64,000 bases of DNA from an uncultured Clostridia bacterium. Its GTDB lineage: Bacteria > Bacillota > Clostridia > Oscillospirales > Ruminococcaceae. Position 1 is the stretch's first letter; every line of letters begins with the position of its first letter. The notes under the pieces were generated by a model, which was not told the DNA's origin, ran no database searches, and worked only from the letters and a program-made list of their open reading frames with translations. A program made the position numbers and the translations under genes. Location: the NCBI GenBank assembly GCA_947627465.1, contig CANQWD010000006.1, positions 42,089 through 106,088 of the forward strand, written 5' to 3'. Below are positions 57,649 to 64,000 of this stretch, in pieces.

Positions 57649-59334
57649 TTAAACAGAAGCGGATCTCTTTCCCGAAACGCTCAAACGGACAGCTTTCACA
57701 ATGATAAGCAGAATAAAATAAACCGCCGCTCCCGCCAAAACCGAAATTATAATGTTTAAAAGCGCGGAAATTTTGCCATTCAGCAGCCGATTAACAAAAT
57801 ATGCCGAAGCACCACAGCAGGCTCCGCATAAAAAAATAGGCAAAACCGCGGATATCGGGTTTATTGAGCGCGGAAGATATTTGTGCATTTTAACTGCTCC
57901 GCCGATAGTCATCAGAACATATCCGATAACGCTGGAAAGCGCGGCGCCGGCAATGTTAAGCTGGGGAATTGAAATAAGAACGGGGTTCAGCAAAAGCTTG
58001 ACAACAACGGAGATTATCATAAGTATAAGGGGAACGTGCGCCTTGCCGATAGACTGAAATATCCCGAACATCGCCGAGGACAGCACCATAAAAATTCCGC
58101 CAAGACAGAGAATGACAAAGGAGCTTTGGCAAACGGAGACCTCCGCACCACGCGAGCGGTAAAGGATATCCATAATAGGCTGAGCCAATGCCGCCGCGCC
58201 AAAGCAGGCGGGACAAGCGATAAGCGCGCCCGCCCGCAGAAGTAAGGTGATTTTTCTTGAAAGAGCGTGAGCGTCTTTTTGTTCCCAAGCGGCGGCTATC
58301 TCGGGCGCGGCAGTCTTTTCAGTCATTCCCGCAAACGAGGGTATGATCATAAACAGCGACATCGCGATTCCCGTGTAGCTTCCGTACATAAAATTGGGCA
58401 AGCCCTCTAAACCGCCGCAAAACTCAAAAATACCGCTGAATGTCGTGGTGTAATATTCGGGATTTATCGCGGCAGAATATGAAAGCGTGCGTGTTACTGT
58501 CAGCAGATCCACAAACGATACACAGTTTACGGCAAGCGCGGAAGCCGCGATGGGGATAATGTCTTTGATAAGAGTACGGCATATTTCCAAGCGGCGGTAA
58601 GTGGTGCGCGGCGGCAGATGTTCGGCGCTTTTGGTGCGCTTTTCGTTAATTATCAGCGTCAGCAGTCCCGCAAGCTCGCTTATGCTGACAGCAAGTATCG
58701 CTCCTGCGGCGGCATACGGCAGAGCCGCCGCGTATGCTTCCTCGATAGTGGCGCAGTCCGCGCCAAAGACTTGTTTGCCGTTTAAGAACGCGCTTTTTGA
58801 ATAGAAAATAACAGCATAGGATATTCCAAGTCCGAAAACGGCTCTGGAAAGAGCTTCGGCTACCGAAGCCGCAGCGGACGGCACAACGTCCGAAAGTCCC
58901 TCGCGGTAACCTCGCAGCACGGAAGCGGCACAGCAAAATGCCACAGCGGGCGCAATGCAGATGATCGCGGGCGCGCTTTTCGGCGAACAGGCAATGTACT
59001 CCGCAAAAGGCTTTGCAAATATTACCACTGCCGCGCTTCCCAGCACGCCTACTATTGAAAACATGATCAGCGCGTACTTTCGTACAGCGAGAGCGTAAGG
59101 TTTGTTTCCTACCGCCGCACACCGAGCGGTTGTTCGCATAATTACAGTCGGAACTCCCGCGGCGGTGAGCGCGAAGATTGGAGAGTACAGTCCGTAAGCC
59201 GTTGAAAAGAACCCCATTCCCGTGCCGCCGAGCAGATTTGCGAGCGGTATCTTAAACAAAGCACCCACGATTTTCGTGATAGCCATAGCCGCAAAAAGTA
59301 TCGCGGTATTTTTTATGTAACGTTTTTCGTTCAT
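57649..59334 (-). CDS. SpoVB/YabM-like polysaccharide flippase
   Basis: A 561-residue MOP-superfamily (MVF/SpoVB) transporter with about 14 helices. RYIKNTAILFAAMAITKIVGALFKIPLANLLGGTGMGFFSTAY is the SpoVB-type start, and VPTVIMRTTAR, LVCLQ-like AFCCAASVLRGYREGLSDVVPSA and GIFQSIGKAHVPLI follow. Members flip lipid-linked oligosaccharides such as lipid II, and SpoVB acts in spore cortex synthesis. Its position before mazG matches yabM in Bacillus. The 200 bases to mazG hold no gene. ATG 59334 follows GAGGAG. Confidence 0.92.
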   Translation of the reverse strand: MNEKRYIKNTAILFAAMAITKIVGALFKIPLANLLGGTGMGFFSTAYGLYSPIFALTAAGVPTVIMRTTARCAAVGNKPYALAVRKYALIMFSIVGVLGSAAVVIFAKPFAEYIACSPKSAPAIICIAPAVAFCCAASVLRGYREGLSDVVPSAAASVAEALSRAVFGLGISYAVIFYSKSAFLNGKQVFGADCATIEEAYAAALPYAAAGAILAVSISELAGLLTLIINEKRTKSAEHLPPRTTYRRLEICRTLIKDIIPIAASALAVNCVSFVDLLTVTRTLSYSAAINPEYYTTTFSGIFEFCGGLEGLPNFMYGSYTGIAMSLFMIIPSFAGMTEKTAAPEIAAAWEQKDAHALSRKITLLLRAGALIACPACFGAAALAQPIMDILYRSRGAEVSVCQSSFVILCLGGIFMVLSSAMFGIFQSIGKAHVPLILMIISVVVKLLLNPVLISIPQLNIAGAALSSVIGYVLMTIGGAVKMHKYLPRSINPISAVLPIFLCGACCGASAYFVNRLLNGKISALLNIIISVLAGAAVYFILLIIVKAVRLSVSGKRSASV

Positions 59335-59597
59335 ATTACAAGCTCCTCATCCGAATTTGTAAATAGCTTGTACTATATATATTGAGCGAAAGGCGCGATT
59401 ATGAAAGTTCCGTCTTGAAAGAAAAGCACTTATAGTAATCTGCGCAATCCAAACGTCATCTAAACGGCGAACGCATATAAAAAATGCCGTTCGATTTCGC
59501 GGCGGAATGAGTTCATTAAATTTGTGTAATACTATATCGACCCGCGGTTAAAACTGACTTCTCCATGAGCTGCGTTTAAGGTCTGAATTGTGTTTTA
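59335..59597. other. Intergenic region upstream of MITE copy C
   Basis: No gene. There is a small hairpin AACGGC..GCCGTT with an AT-rich loop around 59464-59492 and an AT-rich patch that may carry promoter elements for spoVB on the minus strand or the hydrolase on the plus strand. Nothing is consensus. With copy C it makes up a 470-base gap. Confidence 0.5.
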
Positions 59598-59771
59598 AGG
59601 CAACACCGCACAGAGATTGTCGTCCGATTGCGTCGCCTAATTTTTCGTCAGATTTCACAAAATCGACGAATAAGGCTGGCGCCTGTAAGGAGATTTTGGG
59701 CAAAAATGACGGAAAATTTGCAAGCAAGCGGGCGGCAAAGCCCGTAGGGCGGTCTTTGTGCGGTGTTGCCT
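59598..59771. mobile_element. MITE-like element, AGGCAACACC family, copy C
   Basis: 174 bases, ends AGGCAACACCGCACA and TGTGCGGTGTTGCCT, flanked by TTTA on the left and TTAA on the right. It is nearly identical to copy B, implying recent movement. It ends only 36 bases before the SleB-like gene, so any promoter of that gene must lie in or before the element. The tracked 230-codon frame from 59588 simply reads through it. Confidence 0.9.
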
Positions 59772-59806
59772 TAAGTAAATTAGGAAAAAAGAAAAGGCGG
59801 AGAGAT

Positions 59807-60280
59807 ATGAAAAAACCATTTTTTACATTTGTAACAATAGTTACTATCGCGGCGAAAAACGCGTCATTGTTCATGAGCAATATACAGATGTGGGAAGCTG
59901 CCGTCTCGGAAGCTGCCGTTCGGTATCAAATCAGCGACGCCGAGCGTCGGGAAATCGAGAGGATAGTGGCAAGCGAGGGCGGCTACTGCGATTACAAATT
60001 TCAAGCCCTTGTCGCAGAGTGTATTTTGAACGACTGCGAAGCCGAGGATATGCGTCCGTTGGAGCTTTTCGAGCGCGGGGATTTTTGGATAACGCATAAT
60101 GTCGAGCCGACTGAAGTGACAAAGAAAGCAGTGTCGGACGTGTTCGACCGCGGGGCCTTTCCGACAGCCGAAAAGATCCGATATTATTATAATCCGTATT
60201 ACTGCGACAGCCCGGAGCACGAGAGCTTTTGTTATGTTCTGACGTGCTGCGACTGCAGATTTTTTAAGGATTGGGAATGA
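59807..60280 (+). CDS. Probable cell-wall hydrolase (SleB/Hydrolase_2-like)
   Basis: A 157-residue protein with a hydrophobic N-terminal signal or anchor (about 5-24) and a C-terminal domain resembling SleB/CwlJ hydrolases. SDAERREIERIVASEGGYCDYKFQALVAECILND contains the key Glu of the family, and ITHNVEPTEVTKKAVSDVFDRG with the final FFKDWE follows. SleB enzymes are lytic transglycosylases that degrade spore cortex. The similarity is remote, so the assignment is tentative. ATG 59807 is preceded by AAGGCGGAGAG. A MITE lies directly upstream. Confidence 0.68.
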   Translation: MKKPFFTFVTIVTIAAKNASLFMSNIQMWEAAVSEAAVRYQISDAERREIERIVASEGGYCDYKFQALVAECILNDCEAEDMRPLELFERGDFWITHNVEPTEVTKKAVSDVFDRGAFPTAEKIRYYYNPYYCDSPEHESFCYVLTCCDCRFFKDWE

Positions 60281-60410
60281 AAAAGTTCCCCTTGGAAACC
60301 GCATTAAATGTAATTTCCGAGGGGAAAATATGTGAAACACCGATAAAAAGATTTCGGAAAGCGGCCGCCTTTGAATAGAAGATCAACCTCGCGCAGTTTT
60401 TGCGATATAC

Positions 60411-60443
60411 AAAATCCCTCTCAGCAAAGCTGAGAGGGATTTT
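60411..60443. terminator. Terminator of tRNA-fMet (bidirectional)
   Basis: AAAATCCCTCTCAGC, loop AAA, GCTGAGAGGGATTTT, a 15-base perfect stem. It ends the minus-strand tRNA transcript and could also stop the plus-strand hydrolase transcript. Confidence 0.85.
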
Positions 60444-60447
60444 TATT

Positions 60448-60524
<77 letters not shown>

Positions 60525-60569
60525 ATATACTGCTGACGGTTTGTAAACACCATGCCGTCAACAATATAT

Positions 60570-60598
60570 ATTATAGCACATCAAAATGGATTTGTCAA
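60570..60598 (-). promoter_or_regulatory. tRNA-fMet promoter
   Basis: Minus-strand TTGACA (60598-60593), 17 bases, TATAAT (60575-60570), a perfect consensus, 45 bases before the tRNA. Confidence 0.8.
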
Positions 60599-60660
60599 GG
60601 GGTTTTGAAAAATTTTTTTCACAAATTGTGTGTAAATTTCGACAAAACGGGAAAATCGGC

Positions 60661-61746
60661 TCAGTCACCGAAAGAAATGCCGATATCGCGCGCGGTTTTT
60701 ACCATATTGCAGTCCTCTGAAACAAATTTGGTTTTCATAGCGACGTCCTTGAGAGGATTTTCGGTGATCTTGCCGTCAACCATTGCAACGGTATAGCCGT
60801 ACTTTTCACGCTTGAGCAAAGCCGCCGCGTGAGCGCCGAACTGTGTTGCAAGCACTCTGTCGTAAGCGGAGGGAGAGCCGCCGCGCAGAAAATGACCGGG
60901 AACGACCGTGCGCGATTCCAAGCCCGTTTTTTCCTCAATAGCTTTGGCGATGCGCGCCGTCGCGGTGACCTCGCCCTTATCGGCGCGGACTTTTGCACGT
61001 TCTTTTTTCTTCATTTTTGCTTCCTCAACGTCAAACGCGCCCTCGGCTACCGCGATTATCGAGAACGCCTTGCCCGCGTCCGCGCGGCGCTGACAAGCCT
61101 TAGCCACCTTGTCGATATCGTAGGGTATCTCGGGGATCAGAATGATATCCGCGCCGCCCGCTACGCCGCTGTAAAGCGTCAGCCAACCTGCCTTGTTGCC
61201 CATAATTTCTATAACCATAATTCTGCTGTGAGAATTGGCAGTGGTATGAATTCTGTCTATCACCTCCGTGCCGATATCGACTGCGGTATGGAAGCCGAAT
61301 GTAACGTCCGTGCCGAAAATGTCGTTGTCGATGGTTTTGGGCAGTCCGATAACGTTCAATCCCTCCTCGGAGAGCATATTCGCGGTTTTGTGGGTGCCGT
61401 TGCCGCCGAGCGTAAATAGACAGTCGAGCTTCAGATCTTTATATGTCTGTTTCATTTCCTTGACCTTGTCCACCTTGTCGTCCTCAATGATCTGCATCAT
61501 CTTGAACGGCGTGCGCTTTGTGCCGAGGATAGTGCCGCCCGTTGTGAGGATTCCGGAAAAATCACTTGGTGACATTTCCTTGTAAACGCCGTGGATAAGT
61601 CCGTGATAGCCGTCGTGTATGCCGATGATCTCTACCTTGTCCTCGCCGAATTTCTCGTAAGTCGCTTTCGCAACGCCGCGGATGGTCGCGTTAAGTCCGG
61701 GGCAGTCGCCGCCGCTTGTCAAAATGCCGATTTTAAGTTTTGCCAT
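60661..61746 (-). CDS. pfkA: 6-phosphofructokinase
   Basis: A 361-residue phosphofructokinase. It phosphorylates fructose 6-phosphate in glycolysis. ILTSGGDCPGLNATIRG is the nucleotide-binding start, TLGGNGTHKTA corresponds to the GGDGS motif with Asn replacing Asp, and LPKTIDND contains the catalytic TIDxD with Lys where ATP enzymes of the Escherichia type have Gly. The Gly after Asn favours ATP over pyrophosphate as donor, as in group III ATP enzymes. The extra length also fits that group. ATG 61746 follows GGAGG. Confidence 0.93.
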   Translation of the reverse strand: MAKLKIGILTSGGDCPGLNATIRGVAKATYEKFGEDKVEIIGIHDGYHGLIHGVYKEMSPSDFSGILTTGGTILGTKRTPFKMMQIIEDDKVDKVKEMKQTYKDLKLDCLFTLGGNGTHKTANMLSEEGLNVIGLPKTIDNDIFGTDVTFGFHTAVDIGTEVIDRIHTTANSHSRIMVIEIMGNKAGWLTLYSGVAGGADIILIPEIPYDIDKVAKACQRRADAGKAFSIIAVAEGAFDVEEAKMKKKERAKVRADKGEVTATARIAKAIEEKTGLESRTVVPGHFLRGGSPSAYDRVLATQFGAHAAALLKREKYGYTVAMVDGKITENPLKDVAMKTKFVSEDCNMVKTARDIGISFGD

Positions 61747-61814
61747 AATCGTATACCTCCATAATTTTTTAATTTTAGAGCGCTCTCCGCTTGCGGCAGG
61801 GAAACGCGGAACTC

Positions 61815-62801
61815 TTATTGCTTGAAGTTTTCGGAAAATTCTATACGGTTGTCATATCCCTCAAAGAACAGTATCTTCATGCTGAACATTCTTGAAGAAA
61901 GTCTGTCTTGATACTTGTCCCTAAGCTCGTCAAAATCAAGATTGGTGTTGATAATGAGCGGAAGCCGCCGATTTTGACGCGTGTTGATTATCTCATACAG
62001 CATTGAAACGCACCAATCCGTGCTGTTTTCCGCGCCCAGATCATCGAGTATCAGCAGGTCGCAGCTTGTCGCCAGTGATAAGATATCGCCGTCGGCTCTC
62101 CCAAATTGCTGATCCTGTATCTTGCGGATAAGTTCGGGAACGGAGCCGTAAACCACGCAAAATCCTTTCTTAATAAGAACGTTTGCGATACCGAGCGACA
62201 AATGCGTTTTACCAAGCCCCGTACTGCCCATCATCAAAACGCCGCTGCCTTCGCCTCTGAAATCCTCGGAGAATTTTTTGCAGTACTCAAAATTATCACG
62301 CATAATTTCTCTCGGCGAAACGGATTCTTTTTTAGGCGTTTCATCGGGATAGCGGTTTAGGTCGAAATTGTCAAAACGGCTTTTCGCCAAAGGAGCGTTT
62401 TGGTTTAACTCCGCCGCCGCCATTTCGTTGGTGAGCCTGCAAAGGCATTCGCACCATTCGCTGCCTGTGTTTCCTTTGTCCCTGCATTTTGGACAGGTGA
62501 AGATGGGTTCCAAATAGTCCGCGGGATAGCCGTTTTTTTCAAAAAGATCGTTCATTTTTTGTCGGATCGCTTGGTTCTTTTCAAACGCAGCATTGACTTT
62601 CTCTTCTGTCAGAGCCGATTTATCCAGAGCCAAAGAGATAACTTCGTTCATCGTAAGCGCCAGCTCCGCTTCGAGTTTTTCATATTCCGGAATTTTTTTC
62701 AAAATCTCCGAACGCCGCGTATTCTCCAGCCGCTTGTTTTGTTCGCGGCGCTCGGACAGCGTCTTTAAAGCTCCGTCAAGATACATCTTGTTTAATCTCA
62801 T
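61815..62801 (-). CDS. DnaC/DnaI-like helicase loader ATPase
   Basis: A 328-residue AAA+ protein of the DnaC/DnaI type. The N-terminal coiled region is followed by a zinc-binding CPKCRDKGNTGSEWCECLC (about 101-120), typical of helicase loaders. The ATPase core shows Walker A VLMMGSTGLGKTHLSLGIA (about 188-206), Walker B CDLLILDDLGAE, sensor 1 LIINTNLD and the arginine finger near DRLSSRMFSM. It loads the replicative helicase at origins. It lies 10 bases after the DnaD-like gene, so both form an operon. Confidence 0.9.
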   Translation of the reverse strand: MRLNKMYLDGALKTLSERREQNKRLENTRRSEILKKIPEYEKLEAELALTMNEVISLALDKSALTEEKVNAAFEKNQAIRQKMNDLFEKNGYPADYLEPIFTCPKCRDKGNTGSEWCECLCRLTNEMAAAELNQNAPLAKSRFDNFDLNRYPDETPKKESVSPREIMRDNFEYCKKFSEDFRGEGSGVLMMGSTGLGKTHLSLGIANVLIKKGFCVVYGSVPELIRKIQDQQFGRADGDILSLATSCDLLILDDLGAENSTDWCVSMLYEIINTRQNRRLPLIINTNLDFDELRDKYQDRLSSRMFSMKILFFEGYDNRIEFSENFKQ

Positions 62802-62811
62802 ATAGAATTCC

Positions 62812-63855
62812 TTATTTCTTATAGTTATTCATAATACGCGAACGCAGCGAGTTGGTGTCAAACGAAGAAACTTTTCCGGCGTTTGCCGTAACGGGGGTTT
62901 TAGCCGAGGCTGTCTTTTTATAGCCGTTTGCTTTTTTGAAATCCGCGTCGGATTTTTCGGCTGCTTGGGGGGTGGTTATGCCCGCCGCTTTCCAGTTTTC
63001 CAGAATTTTGTTGGCGTAGGAGCTGCTCCATTTGCCCGTTCCGTCGACTGTCTTATCGTATGCGAGCATTATCATTTCTTCGCTGAATCCCCAATCATAC
63101 GTCCACGTTTTTATGAACGCTCGGATGTTCGCCGAAAGATTTGACGACAGCCCAAGCCTTTCGCACAGCCGCTGTTCAACGTTGTTCTGCTTTTCAAGAG
63201 AACGTATCTTCTCGTCCGCAAGCTGAACGGTCATAATCTCGTCGTTAGCCCAATCCTGCGCGGCTTTCGATATGTAGCTTGCGGAGATCTTTTTGCCGTG
63301 TTTTTCCTTTAAATTGGTGCAGTAGCCGATAAGCATGAGCGCAACGTCACACGGCAAGCCGTAATAGCCTGTCAGGTTGGATATCGTTTCACGGTCGGAT
63401 TGATTCAGCATTTTGCCGAATAGGTTCTCCGCCGCGCCGAAAAGCGCTTTCATTTCGGGAGAACTTTTAATGCTCTGCGCGATCTCTCCGCTTGAAGCAG
63501 CAGGCGGTTTAGCCTTTTGTATCGTTTTCTTGACAGGCTCTGCAGCCGTTTCCCGTGCGCTTTTCGCAGAATTTTCCGTACTTGCCGCCAACAGACTTGT
63601 GCCGTCTCTGCCGCTGTTCGCCTTTATAATTCCGCGCTGTACCCAGAAAAGCGCCGCGTCCTCCAGTTCGCCGAACTCCTCAAAGCCCAGATCTTCTTTC
63701 AGCCTTTCGGCAGTAAACGTTTCGCCGCCGTGCCGCGTTAAATAGAGCAGAAGTTTCAGTGCGTTTCCGCTCGCAAGCTTTATATATTTGTCAACAACGC
63801 TTGAGGGCACGGCGAAAACGCTGTTCCATTCTCCCGCGTTCAAAGAATATTCCAT
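62812..63855 (-). CDS. DnaD-domain replication initiation protein
   Basis: A 347-residue protein. An N-terminal winged-helix-like part (AVPSSVVDKYIKLASGNALKLLLYLTRHGG) and a Ser/Ala-rich linker (about 100-140) precede two DnaD-like DDBH2 modules (about 150-225 and 225-300: LTGYYGLPCDVALMLIGYCTNL and LSANIRAFIKTWTYDWGFSEEMIMLAYDKTVDGTGKWSSSYANKILENWKAAGI). The YxxxIxxxW motif is visible. Such proteins act with DnaC-type loaders in primosome assembly. The ATG is preceded by AGGTGAT. Confidence 0.9.
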   Translation of the reverse strand: MEYSLNAGEWNSVFAVPSSVVDKYIKLASGNALKLLLYLTRHGGETFTAERLKEDLGFEEFGELEDAALFWVQRGIIKANSGRDGTSLLAASTENSAKSARETAAEPVKKTIQKAKPPAASSGEIAQSIKSSPEMKALFGAAENLFGKMLNQSDRETISNLTGYYGLPCDVALMLIGYCTNLKEKHGKKISASYISKAAQDWANDEIMTVQLADEKIRSLEKQNNVEQRLCERLGLSSNLSANIRAFIKTWTYDWGFSEEMIMLAYDKTVDGTGKWSSSYANKILENWKAAGITTPQAAEKSDADFKKANGYKKTASAKTPVTANAGKVSSFDTNSLRSRIMNNYKK

Positions 63856-63874
63856 TATAATATCACCTGTTTAT

Positions 63875-63903
63875 ATTGTACTTCATTTTCACGGATTTTT
63901 CAA
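63875..63903 (-). promoter_or_regulatory. Promoter of the dnaD-dnaC operon
   Basis: Minus-strand TTGAAA (63903-63898), 17 bases, TACAAT (63880-63875). Confidence 0.65.
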
Positions 63904-63924
63904 GGGATTTTGGGAATTTTTTTA

Positions 63925-64000
63925 AGGCAACACCGCACAATTACCGGCTAACGCCTTTGCCGCCCGCTTGCTTGCATATTTTCCGTCATATTGCACAATT
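63925..64000. mobile_element. MITE-like element, AGGCAACACC family, copy D (cut by window edge)
   Basis: AGGCAACACCGCACAATTACCGG... is the reverse complement of the right half of copy A (the segment with GCAAGCAAGCGGGCGGCAAA). It is 76 bases long here and continues beyond the window, in opposite orientation to A. Confidence 0.88.

Noticed and set aside
59588-59806. N-terminal extension of the hydrolase through the MITE
   Set aside because: The frame merely stays open across copy C. The ribosome binding site AAGGCGGAGAG and signal-like helix place the start at 59807.

Overview
The window looks like a chromosomal stretch of a low-to-moderate-GC, endospore-lineage anaerobic Firmicute of class Clostridia, most like Oscillospiraceae/Ruminococcaceae. 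The evidence is the yabM-mazG-hup-yabO-yabP-yabQ-divIC sporulation/cell-division cluster in Bacillus-like order, TTGACA-17-TATAAT type promoters and purine-rich ribosome binding sites, CCA-encoding tRNAs, a [FeFe]-hydrogenase-like sensor protein, PduL, lipoproteins with Gram-positive lipoboxes, and small inverted-repeat elements beginning AGGCAACACCGCACA. No rRNA, CRISPR array, prophage or complete insertion sequence was seen.

Layout. 0-7 kb: partial lon, an acyltransferase-like membrane protein, a fluoride channel, dusB, a DUF815 ATPase, an orphan BtuF-like lipoprotein, a PdaA-like deacetylase and an NrnA-like phosphoesterase. 7.2-12.4 kb: an operon with a consensus promoter carrying a radical SAM gene, ruvC, ruvA, a TPR membrane protein, a histidine phosphatase, ruvB and a CPBP intramembrane protease. 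12.4-15.5 kb: a small accessory block (chimeric mini-ORF, PNPOx-like, GNAT, two unknowns, Nudix fusion). 15.5-20 kb: a promoter/palindrome-rich repeat region, tex, a putative BECR-type nuclease-domain protein, tRNA-Ser(UGA), and an autoregulated MarR/PNPOx pair. 20-31 kb: glyA, NADAR, methyltransferase, prs, rarA, an S1 protein, the hydrogenase-like/chemoreceptor fusion, a split TSUP transporter, and nucleoside phosphorylase with HAD phosphatase.

31-37 kb: a methyltransferase, two secreted glycosyl-hydrolase-like cell-wall proteins (the second fused to an amidase), then two adjacent MITE-like elements. 37-46 kb, minus strand: mscL, uvrA, a tiny Cys-rich gene, a CPBP protease, uvrB, radC, an unknown gene and pduL. 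46-50 kb, plus strand: a Fur-family regulator with a Fur-like box, zinc ABC transporter genes znuA, znuC and znuB, with TfoX-C, a coiled-coil small gene and an Atl1/MGMT-like gene between znuA and znuC. 50-54.6 kb: a nested MITE, then two tandem CPBP proteases under a TetR regulator, and cardiolipin synthase. 54.7-59.3 kb: the spore/division cluster. 59.6-64 kb: another MITE, a SleB-like hydrolase, tRNA-fMet, pfkA, and a dnaC/dnaD-like helicase-loader pair, ending in a truncated MITE.

The most unusual signal is structural. Two of the four CPBP-protease genes sit directly after a DNA-repair gene (ruvB, uvrB), and a second copy of that repair gene's 3' end lies at or just beyond the CPBP gene's end. 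One of these copies forms an in-frame chimeric mini-ORF joined to the start of a GNAT gene. The tandem CPBP pair behind TetR shows a similar shared junction. Other points of interest are the 79-bp promoter repeats and palindromes before tex, a 20-bp perfect inverted repeat spanning both -35 boxes of the pduL/fur divergent promoters, the hydrogenase-like sensor fused to a chemoreceptor domain, and several MITE families, one nested and one apparently supplying the stop codon of znuB.
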